Shown here: in pieces, positions 34,260 through 44,852 of the stretch
How positions within the stretch are numbered: position 1 is the first letter of the stretch
Layout of the letters: every line of letters starts with the position of its first letter
Source: Seminavis robusta
Lineage: Eukaryota; Bacillariophyta; Bacillariophyceae; Naviculales; Naviculaceae
Direction: 5' to 3'
Assembly: GCA_903772945.1 (NCBI GenBank)
Contig: CAICTM010000077.1
Span: 1-64,000 of the forward strand
Length of the DNA stretch: 64,000 nucleotides
Notes under the pieces: generated by a model
Database searches by the model: none
The model's input: only the letters and a program-made list of their open reading frames with translations
What the model was told of the DNA's origin: nothing
Program-made: the position numbers and the translations under genes

Positions 34260-34735
34260 TGCTCATTTCTCATGTCTAGTCAGTAGCTCGTTCTAAAAAG
34301 AACTGAAATACCCAAGTTCTCTCTTATCATCCCCGCAAAGTATGAGTTGCAAACCATGAAGAGCGACTCTGTCAATTTCGTCTTGTCATGGACATAAATT
34401 TTCTCGCAGACACGTCCGACGTCTTGGCTGAGCGCGACGTAAGAGACAAAGTAAGTGTTACTCATTTCTCATGTCTAGCTAGTAGATGGGATTAAAAGGA
34501 ATGGATTACAAAGTTATCTCTTATCATCCCCCAAAACTAATAAGCGTAGCAAACCATGAAGAGTGACTCGGTGGATTTCGTCTCGTCATAGACGGACATC
34601 AATATTCTTGCAGCAACTTAAGCATAATATAAGACAATGTGTTACTCATTTATCATGTCTAGTCAGTCAGTAGCTCGTTCTAAAAGAACTGGAATACCAA
34701 GTTATCTCTTATCATCCCCGCAAACATAAGCATCG
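34260..34735 (-). pseudogene. Tandem decayed fragments derived from the neighbouring UAP56-like helicase gene
   Basis: Two to three related blocks of roughly 180-200 bases share the words ACTCATTTCTCATGTCTAG, AGCTCGTTCTAAAAGAACTG and ATCTCTTATCATCCCC. Part of each resembles the helicase exon around 35,264-35,350. On the minus strand, 34280-34465 encodes ALSQDVGRVCEK and IYVHDKTKLT, matching [13 protein letters not shown] and [10 protein letters not shown] of the intact gene. A stop and shifted frames show they are dead. They lie just downstream of the intact gene in the same orientation. Confidence 0.7.
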
Positions 34736-34765
34736 AACTCCACTGCAATATCGGCAGCCTCCACT

Positions 34766-36448
34766 TTAGGTACTCATGTAGGTCGACATATCAATTTCAT
34801 CGGGGAGCTCTGGGATGTTTACTTCAAAACGGCTCTGGACCTTCTCCAAGGTCTCCTGGTCTTCCTTGCTCGAAACAAAGGAAATTGCCAAACCCTTTGT
34901 ACCAAAACGGCCAGCTCGACCAACACGATGAAGAAACTGATCCGAGTCGCCTGGGAAATCGTAGTTGATAACCACGTTAACACGCTCAATATCAATACCA
35001 CGGCCAAACAAGTCAGTACTGACGAGAATACGGGCATTGAAGTCCTTGAAGCTCTTGTATTTCTCGATACGCTCTTCTTGTTTCATGGCAGCGTGGATAC
35101 AGATGCTTGGAAAGTTGCATTCTGTCAGAAGGCGATTCAACTCCTTCGCACGAGATACTTTTGCCACGAAGATGACAACCTGGTTAAACTCCAGAGCATC
35201 CAACAAGTCATTGAGCTTGCGATTCTTCTCGGCTTCTGCCAACTGGGCATAGTAGAGTTGCAAACCGTGCAGAGTCAACTTCGTCTCGTCGTCGACATAA
35301 ATCTCCATGGGGTCTTGGCAGAACTTCTTGCAGACAGGTCTGACTTCCTTCGATAAGGTAGCCGAGAACAACATGACCTGCTTTTCATGAGGGGTCAAAC
35401 GAAAGATCTCCTGAACATCACGACGCATGTCCAACGCTTCTAGAACTCGATCGCACTCATCAAGCACAAAGTGCTGGATCTGATCAAGGACCAAGGACTT
35501 TTCCCTAGCCAGAGCAAGGATACGACCAGGGGTGCCGACAACCACGTGGGGTGCTTCATTCTTCAAGATATCTCGGTTTGTCTTGATGTTTACACCGCCA
35601 TAAAACACAGCTGTCTTCAGATGAGGTAAGTACTTGGAGAAGCGCTCATATTCGTGGGCAATCTGGAAGGCAAGTTCCCTTGTGTGGCACAAGACCAAGA
35701 CTTGCACGGGGTTCTTCTTTTTCTCTTCGCCTTCGGCAGCCTCCGCAGGAGGGGTACTCTGGAGCTGATGGAGAGTTGCCAACACGAACACCGCAGTTTT
35801 TCCCATACCAGACTTGGCTTGACAAACAATATCACCTCCCAAAACGGCTTGAGGAATGGTTTCATGCTGCACTTCACTAGGATGCTCGAAACCAGCATCT
35901 ACAATCGCACGAAGCAGTTCTGGCTTGAGAAGAAAATCTTTGAAACCAGACGCATGGATACCGACATAATGTCCCCTACAAATTGGGTTGAATCGAATCA
36001 ATGCAAAATTGCAACGTTGGTAAACACTTGAGACCAAGAGAGACCAATGCCGGTCCCATTCCGAGTCATGGGCACCCAGTCACGAGTCATGAAAAAGACC
36101 CAAAAGAAGAAAAAGAGACAATGAGCACCCCCGCTCTCGACTTACTTCTTGGTGTCCTTGCCGTCTGCAGCAGAGTCAGACTTGTCATTTACGACGTCTG
36201 CTACTTCCTGGAAACCATAGTGGTAGAATCATTGGAAGACCACGACGCCATGGAAGGATTATTGTGTGAGATTCAATGGGTCATTGGGAGCCGTAGCAAT
36301 GCGTAGAGTCCAGTACTGCTTCAACACCATGCGAATTGCCGGTGCCGGTATCACTTCATGAGTGGCTGGCAGATTTTAGCTGAACCTTTGTCCATCATCG
36401 TACCTCTTCTTCGTCGTAGTCGACAAGATCATCGTCGTTATCAGCCAT
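34766..36448 (-). CDS. DEAD-box RNA helicase UAP56/Sub2 (DDX39-type), mRNA export
   Basis: Model complement(join(34766..35975,36146..36207,36404..36448)), 438 aa, close to the usual 428. All junctions are in phase. The N-terminus [15 protein letters not shown] matches the family's acidic start, and the exon 2/3 junction restores [12 protein letters not shown]. Motifs: Q-motif region [20 protein letters not shown] (89-96), TPGR, DECD (208-211, the UAP56 form of DEAD), SAT (240-242), and HRVGRAGR near the end. It is an ATP-dependent RNA helicase of the TREX complex acting in spliceosome assembly and mRNA export in the nucleus. A Lys/Glu-rich insert (about 109-124) between motifs I and Ia is longer than in animals. 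The downstream fragments at 34,260-34,735 derive from it or a sister copy. Confidence 0.95.
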
Positions 36449-37726
36449 GGTAAAGGTTAAAAGGGTAGCACAAGAGCTGCAAGAAGCAAGAAAGTCGTCG
36501 AGAAAAGCAAGAGAGTTTGTGCTGTTGCGATCAGGACCAACCAATTGCCTGGAAAGATCCGTGGCGTTGAGTTGGCCAGCCAGCGGAAGCGATGGGATGG
36601 GGGATTAGAGTTTAGGTTAAGCACAGGACACAGCTCTCCAGAAGCCTGGCTACTAGCTAGCTAGCTAGCTAGCTAGCTAGTAGTAGAGCATTGAAACAGA
36701 TATTGAAACGTCTAAAGGACTGTGGCAGCTATCAATTTCAAACCTTGACTACCGGCTACCAGTAGCCGTGAGGCAGTGCGAGGCTTGTGGCTGCAACCAG
36801 GATCGCTGTTTGTAGCTAGTTTGTGCTCCCGCAGACCGTCCGTGCATTGCTGTTTGTGTCCTAGTTTGGCTGATGCTCTTGCAAAGCAATCGAATCGAAG
36901 CAAGTGGTTGAATTATGCCTCTTTGGATCTCCTACTAGTAGTGCTTGGATTGGGCGGCGTACATTTTAGATTGCCTGGTACACTGTACTCAACACAATAC
37001 CCGAGCAAGCAACATGTATTGCTAAGCAAAGGTCCGTGCTTTACAAATAAATTTGAGCACAAAGAATGAATAATCCTGCTAGGAAATGCCGATTATCCGG
37101 CCTTCCTCTTAACTTCCTTACCCCGTGAGAACCCAAGTCTCATGTAACAAGCATGTAGATTCTACTTTGTGCTCCGAATTCTCAGTGGTGGTGAGTCCAA
37201 CTTCATGCTTAGTGGCTGCTGTGTTGGCTACTTCATACTTAGCGACGTGGCTCACTGGCCACCCAGCCATCTAATGGTTCCTCCAGATCTTCCCGCTAGC
37301 TCTGATGCTGCTTCCCTGCGGCACCTGTAGTCCTGCCCAACCCCAGCCATCGTTGTGAGACTCATCCTCGCCTCAGTCGTTGAAGGTTATAGAAACCCCT
37401 CGAGCTGAAATGGTGCCACGAAGGAGCGTCAAGTTTGTTGTTGAACCAAAAAAATTCTTGCTTAAAATCTTATTGTGGTTTCTATTATCTACGAGGAGCC
37501 CAAGCGACAGAAACAGGTCTTAGCGTTCACAAGGACATCTCTCGATACAGTCTTGTTTTGTTGTGTGATTGAAGGGTGTGAATGGACATTGATGTTTGTT
37601 GTGCCTGGATGGTAAACAAGGCGGTTAAGCCTTGATAGGCATCACTGGTTAATGCAGATGCTGCTCATGGGTCGATGCGAGACAGTACATCGACGCCACC
37701 ATCATGCATTGCGGCGACGGAGAAAA
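36449..37726. other. Intergenic stretch with TAGC microsatellite
   Basis: No supportable gene. (TAGC)n at about 36,652-36,682. Includes the 5' flank of the helicase gene and the 3' flank of the aminotransferase gene. Confidence 0.5.
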
Positions 37727-39167
37727 TTATTGCATGCCGGCATCAGCAAGGACTTGCTCAATGCTTTCGCACAAGACATTTGCCATGTCGTCGAAGTCTT
37801 CCTCGTCCCACATCAAAGGAAGTCGGACGTCACAGGCACGGGAGAGCATCTCAGCAGTCATGGGAAGTGGTTCTTCAGCAGGTGCGAATCCCCAGTTGAC
37901 AAAGTTTCGTGCATTGGACTTGTTTCCGAAAAGTTCGACGGGAAGTCCATGGTCGGCACATTCCTTCAGGAAATCTTCGACCATGTCAGGTGTGAATTTT
38001 TTGTCCAAGTTGAATTGAATAGAGTCGTGGACCATGAGGTCAACTTCAGGAGTCAACTGAGGGATAGACAAGTGTTCACCACATCGTTTCTCCAAAGCCT
38101 CGGTCACTTTGTAGTATCGTGCATTGTACTTTTCAATTCGTTCGTCAAGAGTCAAAATCTGGGGGCGAATGACGGCGGCAGCAAGGTTGCTCATTCGAAG
38201 AGAATAGTTGGGGAGTTCCTTGGACAATCCCTCAAAGTGTTCAGCGCCTGGAACATTAGTTGAATGCTTGGAAAAGAGTGCCTCGTAGGCACCGGCATAG
38301 ACGGCAGTCTTTGCGGCAATAGAGGGATCATCAGTGAGCAAGAAACCTCCCTCACCAGAGTTAATCATTTTGTAGCTCTGACTACTGACACCGCAAGCAA
38401 CACCAACGTGGCCGCTGTGCTGGCCGTCGTATCGGACTCCAAGAGAGTGGGCGCAATCCTCCAAGAGGACAGCATCGTACTTGTCGCATAGGGCCTTGAT
38501 GGCGTTCATGTCGGCAACCTTTCCTCGCATGTGCGAGATCATCACATGGTTACAGTCAGGATTTTCCTTGAGTTTCAATTCAAGGTCTTCAAGATCGATA
38601 ACGTGGTCGTAGTTGGATTCAACATAGACGGCCTTGCCGCCAGCATGTTCAATGGCACTAGGGACAGCTCCAAAAGTGAAAGCGTTGCTAATTACCTTGC
38701 TTCCTTCAACGACACCGGTTGTCTTGAGCAAGAGCATGAGGGCAGAGCCGCATGAGTTCAAGCCAACACAGTACTTGAAGTTGGTGTAAGCAGCAATTTC
38801 CTTCTCGCACTTGCTGACAACGGACTCTTCTCCCTTGTCGATGTTGTATCGGTACATGCGACCAGTCTTCATCAACTCCAAGGCTTCTTGTTGACCGGCT
38901 TCAGGAACTGGATCAGGGGTCTTGATGTCACGGGTAACATAAGCACGGTCCTTGAGCCTGCAAAAACAATTAAAAAATTATTACAAGAGGTCCAGGTCAG
39001 ATAATGCCGAAGAATTTGTCGTTGGATGGGACATAAAAATAAAACTATACTCACGTGTTAGCAGCAATTTTCTTGCCAGTGTCCATGGGGTTGGTCAGCA
39101 GGGCATCGGTAGATGCCATGGCCATGGACAGAAGGGCCAAAGTCGAAAGGCTGAATTTGAACATCAT
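37727..39167 (-). CDS. DegT/DnrJ/EryC1/StrS-family aminotransferase with signal peptide
   Basis: Model complement(join(37727..38957,39055..39167)), 447 aa; the junction AC|GTGAGT ... TTTTTGCAG|G is phase 2. These PLP enzymes transfer an amino group to keto-sugars or related keto substrates. Seen here: the N-terminal aldehyde-binding fold with VGLNSCGSALML, the LLEDCAHSLG motif (PLP-pyridine Asp near 205), and SYKMINSGEGGFLL with the Schiff-base Lys near 234. The first residues MMFKFSLSTLALLSMAMAS form a typical signal peptide, so the protein enters the ER and may act in the secretory pathway or a plastid reached through it. No Phe of an ASAFAP motif follows the signal, so ER, Golgi or secretion is favoured. 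Substrate unknown; amino-sugar synthesis is only the family guess. Confidence 0.85.
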
Positions 39168-41107
39168 GTTGTTTGTTGTAAGAGGGGCGATGGAAATGAA
39201 GGCAGAATATTATGCTCACGAAAAGTTGTGATAAAAAAGTGGAAGGAAGCAATCCAATGCTTTTCGTGGCTTCTGGAACGTACCATATCGTAGTTCTCTG
39301 CCATTGGCGGTTGCAGGGCGAAGAATCCAATTGAGAGGAATTTCGACCTCGTCCGAAGAGAGGACAGACGACCTCTACAGCAGAACTGCCCCCCCTCAGC
39401 GCTTTTTCTTGGGCAAGTCGCACGTTCCTTTTGGGGTAGCACTTGAAAAATTTCTTTTCTCATAAAAGCATCATTTTCAACATTTTTAAAGCAGAACATT
39501 TCTTTTTTGTTATTCAGATTTTGAACCTTTTCTCTTCTAATCGTGTAAATCCAAAAATGTACCAAAACAATGGGTTTTATATATCGCAAGGTTTAACATG
39601 GATATTTTGCTTCCAACAATGCTTTGCGATGTTCTTGCCTCCTCTCGTCGTACCGGTACTCCTGTTCGGTTGCTCGACCACATCAGCATTGGGTGACGAT
39701 GAGAATATCAAATTCATGTAAAATTTGGAAAAAAGTTATTTCAAGAACGGAAAATGATTGACTCAATTTTTCAGCTATTCTTCCTCTAGCTATTCTAAGT
39801 AGTCTAGTACAACCTTCATATTCTCGAAAACTAAGAGAATTTGTGATCTTTCCTTTTTACTCTGGTGAGCTGCACTGGGCCACGTTCCGGGGTCTTACGC
39901 ACGATGGCCGGCATACCATTCAACGTGGACAAAACTTCAAGAAGATGCTTTGATGTGCCTACCATCCAGTCCATTCAACGTGGTCAAAACTTCAAGAAGA
40001 TGCTTTGATGATTTTCGTAATGTCTCAATCGTCTCATCAAAATCAGACCAATGATGATGGTTGCGTGCAACGAGGTCTTGCTTCGTCCGCCTTATCTTAC
40101 TTGCGAATTGGGGGCCACGAATGCAAGAAGCATCATGAGTTCTCATCTGCCTGGAGGCGTGGTGACGATCTCCCTTTTGTCTGCATTGGCCGATCCTCAA
40201 CTCTATCCTCAAACTGAACAAAATCGACCGCCGCATTGGCTTCTGCTGAGGTGATGGCTGTGTTTGTATTCCGAGCAGATGTGCTTTGTTCATCAGAACA
40301 CTGATGAGGAAATGGACAAAGAACAACTGGACAAAGAGGGATCCAAAACGTGATGGTTATTGCTAGCTACGGGTAGGAATGTTCTTCTGTTTTGGCTTGG
40401 CCAGCTATGCATTGCTGGAATACTGGTGGCCAGCTATGCATTGCTGGAATACTGGTACGCTTTGTGTAGTCAAGCCGTTTCTGACGGTAGGGACCAGTAC
40501 GGTACAAGTTTTTGTTGAGGTCGTTATCAGGGCGTCAACACGGAACCTGCAGAAGACAACCAAGCAATTGAAAGCAAGATGCGTTCAATCATACTGGCAA
40601 GCACATGGCACCGCTACGGTACCGGTACCGGTACAGGCCAGCTTTCCTGGAGCAACCTTGATCCACCTCAATGACAGTTGTTGGAATGTCTGGTGGGAAT
40701 CTTTTCGCCTTTGTAATGGATCGGCATCTTGTATCCTCAAATGCAAGCAAGGAAATGAAAGCGGCTTCTGCATTGCTAGCTAGATTGGTTATCGGTCCGC
40801 AACAAACTTCGCCCTCACGCCTCGGCCTTGCACCTTGCAGTGGATCCAATCCTGTTGTAGTCATGTATCATTTTTGGACTCGTCAATCCTGAGTGACGTC
40901 AGCTCAGGGAAGAATGTAATCGAATGATCAATCGAATCGAATGGATCCTCTCAATCCCAAACAACGATGCGACCATGGCCGTAAAGTGCCGTAGACCACA
41001 GAAGCATCAAGAAGTCCCAAATACACCACCAACGTTCTTCGACCAGTTTTAAAGTTGCTTCCCTGTAAAATTCCAGTAGCTAGTACAGTACTACTCATTT
41101 GGTGCCA
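39168..41107. other. Intergenic stretch with small tandem duplications
   Basis: It lies between two divergent genes. No supportable gene: the 129-codon minus frame at 39937-40326 has no domain. Two-copy duplications: 39916-39955 and 39971-40010 (one mismatch, period 55), and 40399-40427 and 40428-40456 (29-bp unit). GGTACCGGTACC palindromes occur at about 40,618-40,634. Confidence 0.5.
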
Positions 41108-41746
41108 ATGTCGTCCTCCAGGTTGATCCAGCGACTGCTGTCGAGGTCTTTCAGACGAACCCGACCCATTGCTTCCGTACCGTCGTCAAGCCTACCTTGC
41201 GGAGCATCAGAACTCTTACCAGGGAGCCGACAACAACAACAGCAATGGCGCAGCATGGTGGTGGTGACTACTACGAATGCGTCAGATCCTCCATCCATTC
41301 ACAGCAGCGACGATTCCGACAATGCTGCTGCTGTCAATACTTCGTTTGATGCTATTGTGAATGAAGACGAGCGTTTGACCATCACACCCAGTTGTGTGCG
41401 ACAAGTCCATGCCTTGTTGAAGCGACGAAACAAGTCTGCAGACGAAATGTTCCTGCGTGTCTTTGTCGACGCTGGAGGATGCTCTGGTTTCACCTACCAG
41501 TTCGAACTAGACGATGAGTTGGTCGACGACGAAGATATCATTTTCGAACCACAGGGAGCCAATGGCGCCAGAGTCGTCGTGGATGAAGCCTCCCTGAACA
41601 TCATTCACGGATCCAAGATTGACTATGTCCAAGAAATGATCAAGAGTGCCTTTGTTGTCGCTGACAATCCACAATCGGAGAGCGCATGTGGCTGTGGCAG
41701 TTCCTTTGCCGTCAAGAACTTTGCGTCCAATCCTGCGCTGGATTAG
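41108..41746 (+). CDS. A-type Fe-S cluster assembly protein, ISCA2-like
   Basis: Single exon, 212 aa. A-type proteins bind and hand over Fe-S clusters for mitochondrial [4Fe-4S] maturation. The HesB/IscA domain covers about residues 88-205. The three conserved cysteines are present, Cys125 in GGCSGFTYQF and Cys194 and Cys196 in SACGCGSSF. The N-terminus (MSSSRLIQRLLSRSFRRTR) is Arg- and Ser-rich without acids, a typical mitochondrial presequence, followed by a low-complexity Gln/Ser linker. The longer acidic insert (DELVDDEDIIFE) and mitochondrial signal fit ISCA2 rather than ISCA1, though this needs a tree. The ATG at 41108 is the first in frame. Confidence 0.9.
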   Translation: MSSSRLIQRLLSRSFRRTRPIASVPSSSLPCGASELLPGSRQQQQQWRSMVVVTTTNASDPPSIHSSDDSDNAAAVNTSFDAIVNEDERLTITPSCVRQVHALLKRRNKSADEMFLRVFVDAGGCSGFTYQFELDDELVDDEDIIFEPQGANGARVVVDEASLNIIHGSKIDYVQEMIKSAFVVADNPQSESACGCGSSFAVKNFASNPALD

Positions 41747-42695
41747 TTAGGACTACATCTAAGATGTAGTGAAAATTCAACTATCCGTGGGACGAAATCG
41801 AAGCAAATGACCTGATGCTCAGTTGACAAAATCCTCGGTTTTCAGTGAAAGTCGAATCGAATCGCCACACTGTGATTGTACTAGTACCGTAGTTTGAAAG
41901 TAGCAGATGAGTAGACTCATGCAGTCGGGACAGGAATAATGTAAATAATAGGATAGAGCAGTTCCGGTACCGAAGACTTGGGTACCCCATGTTTGATTGC
42001 CTTGAGACGTTCTTGTGTTTGAAAACCCCTACAACCTACAAACGCAATTCCCAGCAAGTTCTTGCGACAACAAACTGATGCTGCGTTGTCAGCCACGACG
42101 ATCGCACTGTTGAGTAGATTAGACTGTCACTCCGCACAAGTGTTTGGTTTTGACAATCTTCTGCGACAATTCTGACGTGAGGCAGTTCACGGCGATCAAT
42201 ACATACATGTATTCAGTTGCGAAGACCAAAAGCGAGAACACTTGGACCTCTGCGTTCCTGTATCGGCAAGAATGCAATGGTTGTGTCTAGCAAAAGTGCA
42301 GTCGACTCAGTCTAACGTTCCACAATCGCACAGTCATGTCACCCACCAGGCAGCTGGCAACTACCGTACCAGTACCTAATCTGATAAACTAGAGACCCAG
42401 CTGAAGCTACATCTCAGACTTGAACCAAACTAACAACCCAATGCGTACTAATTTGGAAGAGTCCTCAATGCCTTTAAAAGTTTCTTATCACCATAGCTAG
42501 CTAGCATTTTCACGTCAGCACCATCTGCCGGGATTTCGCAGACCAAACAACCCTCCATTGTGAAGGTTTTGCTGAGCTCCAACTCAATAAATTCTTTCCT
42601 ATGGATTGAGTACATGTACGGTACGGTAGCATTTCGGTTTCGTTTTCATCGCGTCTATTCTTGCAATTCCTTCAAGAGATTTCAATTGAGTTCGT
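41747..42695. other. Convergent intergenic stretch
   Basis: It lies between two genes that end toward each other. No open frame or RNA signature is supportable. Contains 3' ends of both neighbours. Confidence 0.5.
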
Positions 42696-43115
42696 CTATT
42701 CGGCCTTTTCCAGTGGCAGCCCCTTCAATAATTGAGCCTTGGTTGTCGCGCATTTGGACTTGCATTCTGGCAAACACTCTGAGCGCGACTTTTGTTCGAC
42801 TCCCTTGGGTTTGGTGCAATCGTACATGCATTGGGACAGGCATGATTCAAATTCAGGATCTTTCTTGGTGCCTTTCAACGCGGGATCGACATCCTTGGCG
42901 AACGCAGGAGTCGATGATAACAAAGTCGTTGCCAGCGTCAATTGTAGCCATTGAGCACGGGATATGGCACCACCATTATTATTATTGGTATCTGAGAGTG
43001 TGGCTTGTAGTGGGCATTGTCTCGTCCTTCCACTGGAATGATCGTGAATGTTGAAAGCTGCAACAGTCAGGACTGTAAGGCAGAGAGAGACAAAGATGTT
43101 GTTCAAGAGCTTCAT
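42696..43115 (-). CDS. Cys-rich candidate thylakoid-lumen protein with twin CX3CX3C motifs
   Basis: Single exon, 139 aa, stop at 42696. The N-terminus reads as tripartite diatom targeting: a signal peptide (MKLLNNIFVSLCLTVLTVAAF, with Phe at the AAF position like an ASAFAP motif), a short plastid transit part, and a second hydrophobic segment (LQLTLATTLLSSTPAFAKD) ending in the AFA/A-x-A site of a thylakoid-lumen signal. The mature domain is only about 60 residues: six Cys arranged as CX3CX3C (FESCLSQCMYDC) and again (CLPECKSKC), then a Lys/Leu-rich end. The repeated CX3C spacing is like the small Tim and CHCH-type helical hairpins with disulphides, but here in a probable lumen protein. I do not recognise the family. 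A photosystem assembly or redox role is a guess. Confidence 0.75.
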   Translation of the reverse strand: MKLLNNIFVSLCLTVLTVAAFNIHDHSSGRTRQCPLQATLSDTNNNNGGAISRAQWLQLTLATTLLSSTPAFAKDVDPALKGTKKDPEFESCLSQCMYDCTKPKGVEQKSRSECLPECKSKCATTKAQLLKGLPLEKAE

Positions 43116-43490
43116 AGTGACTACAGTATTCTTGACTGGCTTGCAATAGAATAAGGTTTGTTGGAATCAATCAATCCATCAACACCTCTTCCATGTCAGC
43201 GAAACCAACAAAGGAGATGGACTCGACTCATCGTCTCCTCGCAAAGGATCTCTTCGCGATCTTGGCACCTTGGAGGCACTGACGTTAGTATTCGAAATTA
43301 TTCGATTGGTAGAAGCTGAAATAATTCGATTTAATCGAATCGATCTTGTACCGGTACCGGTCGCCACGAAACAGAAAACAGAAGCCAAAAGACTCACGCG
43401 ATGACTTGTTGATGGACAAGTCGGTCAATGAACCCTTCACTTCTTCCTTGAGAACCAAGCAAGGAATCTCCTTTTTAAAAGAGTGCCACC
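43116..43490. promoter_or_regulatory. Short divergent promoter region
   Basis: 375 bases separate the minus-strand lumen-protein gene (start 43115) and the plus-strand coiled-coil gene (start 43491). Contains AATCGAAT/ATTCGAAT words near 43,300-43,345 and a GGTACCGGT palindrome near 43,350. A shared promoter is inferred from spacing only. Confidence 0.4.
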
Positions 43491-44144
43491 ATGAGGACCC
43501 CACCCAAGCTTGAGCAAAAGCTGAATGAACTGGAAGAAGAAGTTCGCGAAGCGGAGCTGAACCGCATGAAGGAAGTGGAAGCGGCCAGAGAAGCAGCGGA
43601 AGCAGAGATCGAAGCGTACAAACAAAAGTTACGAGAAGAATACAAGAACGACAAGGAACGGCAGAAAAAGTCAGCACAGCAACAGAATTTAATCGACGAA
43701 AGTACCAAAATTATTGAATATCTCCGCAAGGAACTGGCCAAACTCAAGGGGCAAAATGAGGGAATGCGAAAGGATTTCAAGGGGCTCAAAGACAACAATC
43801 AAAAGCTAATGGGGGCCAATGCATCTGCCAGTGCTTCCTTCACTGCTTTGAATGATCATGCCAAACAACTCAATGTCACCAATGCGGACCTGATTCGAAA
43901 TGTGGAAGAGTTCAAACAGCAATTGGAAAAGCTCAAAGAAGACTTGAAGACTCGCCAATCCTACTATCTCAGTGAAGCCGAGGCGCGATTGGCTTATCAA
44001 AAGACTCTGGCACAAATTGTGGGAACCATCCAAGAAAAGTGCAAGGACTCAAAGTTGGTGGAGGATGTTGTACTCATGGCTTTGGAATGTGAATCGGAAA
44101 GCAAAGAGGAGCGGGCTGCAGCGGAGGCGGGGGACAAAAAGTAA
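43491..44144 (+). CDS. Coiled-coil protein, function unknown
   Basis: Single exon, 217 aa; ATG preceded by GCCACC and an in-frame TAA just upstream, so the start is well fixed. From about residue 5 to 170 nearly every segment is Lys/Glu/Gln-rich with heptad-like Leu spacing (LNELEEEVREAELNRM, IIEYLRKELAKLKGQ), predicting a long coiled coil broken by a Ser/Ala patch near residue 110. The end is Glu/Ala/Lys-rich. No known domain, signal peptide or membrane segment. Likely cytosolic or nuclear scaffolding protein, but this is inference from composition. Confidence 0.8.
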   Translation: MRTPPKLEQKLNELEEEVREAELNRMKEVEAAREAAEAEIEAYKQKLREEYKNDKERQKKSAQQQNLIDESTKIIEYLRKELAKLKGQNEGMRKDFKGLKDNNQKLMGANASASASFTALNDHAKQLNVTNADLIRNVEEFKQQLEKLKEDLKTRQSYYLSEAEARLAYQKTLAQIVGTIQEKCKDSKLVEDVVLMALECESESKEERAAAEAGDKK

Positions 44145-44852
44145 GGGAGATGCCTGATTTTGGATTGAAAATCTGTGTTCCGGGCGGGAAACAGCACTGA
44201 CGACAAAAGGTCCATATATACTACGGTAGTAAAAGCAGTACATTGATTAATTGACAGTCCATAAACCGAGAGTGGAGGTGGATTATGGGTGTGTGGACTT
44301 GTAGCTTACTCGAGCTATGCATTGTTGCAATCATCTCCGACGTGCATGGAGAGGCGTCATTCTGCTTGGATTCTATTATGGCGGGCATCTATAACTGCGT
44401 TGATGTCTTCCTGTATTTCAAAAAATGTACCGTACCTGGTATTTGGGTGCCTAAGGGAGCAGAGGTTCCCGTTGATGTGCTTATCAGTTATATTGCTCCA
44501 CCCCAAGGCACTGCGCAGCCTCATGCTTAAGCAAGTTTTCCTTAGCTTTACCTTTTGTGTGCGTGGTTGCTCGTGGTGTCTCCGACAACAGCACGAGCAA
44601 CACCAAGATACGCCAGAGGCCTCACCTGAAACGATTTCCTGCGTGTATCCAGTGCACTCGATTGTGAATCATCCATTATCGTTCTTATGATACACGCACA
44701 ACCGTATTATTGGCTACCTGGTACCAATGCACATCATACATGGCTACATGGCAAAGTTTCCTTTTCGCAAGCACAGCGAACAAACGGGCAGTGCCTCTAA
44801 TTTACACGACGAGCAACGCCGACATTATTTATCATCGCGAGTGATATCTCCA
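44145..44852. other. Convergent intergenic stretch
   Basis: It lies between the coiled-coil gene and the 3' end of the SSD gene. Open frames of 81 and 133 codons (plus strand, 44285-44690) overlap each other and show no domain; nothing supportable. Confidence 0.5.

Noticed and set aside
42560-43054. A 164-codon plus-strand frame overlapping the lumen-protein gene
   Set aside because: It is antisense to a minus-strand frame with targeting signals and a Cys pattern; its own product shows no domain.
43197-43285. A short frame (MSAKPTKEMD...) upstream of the coiled-coil gene, considered as a first exon
   Set aside because: The ATG at 43491 has an ideal context and an in-frame stop just upstream, and no clear donor-acceptor pair joins the two.
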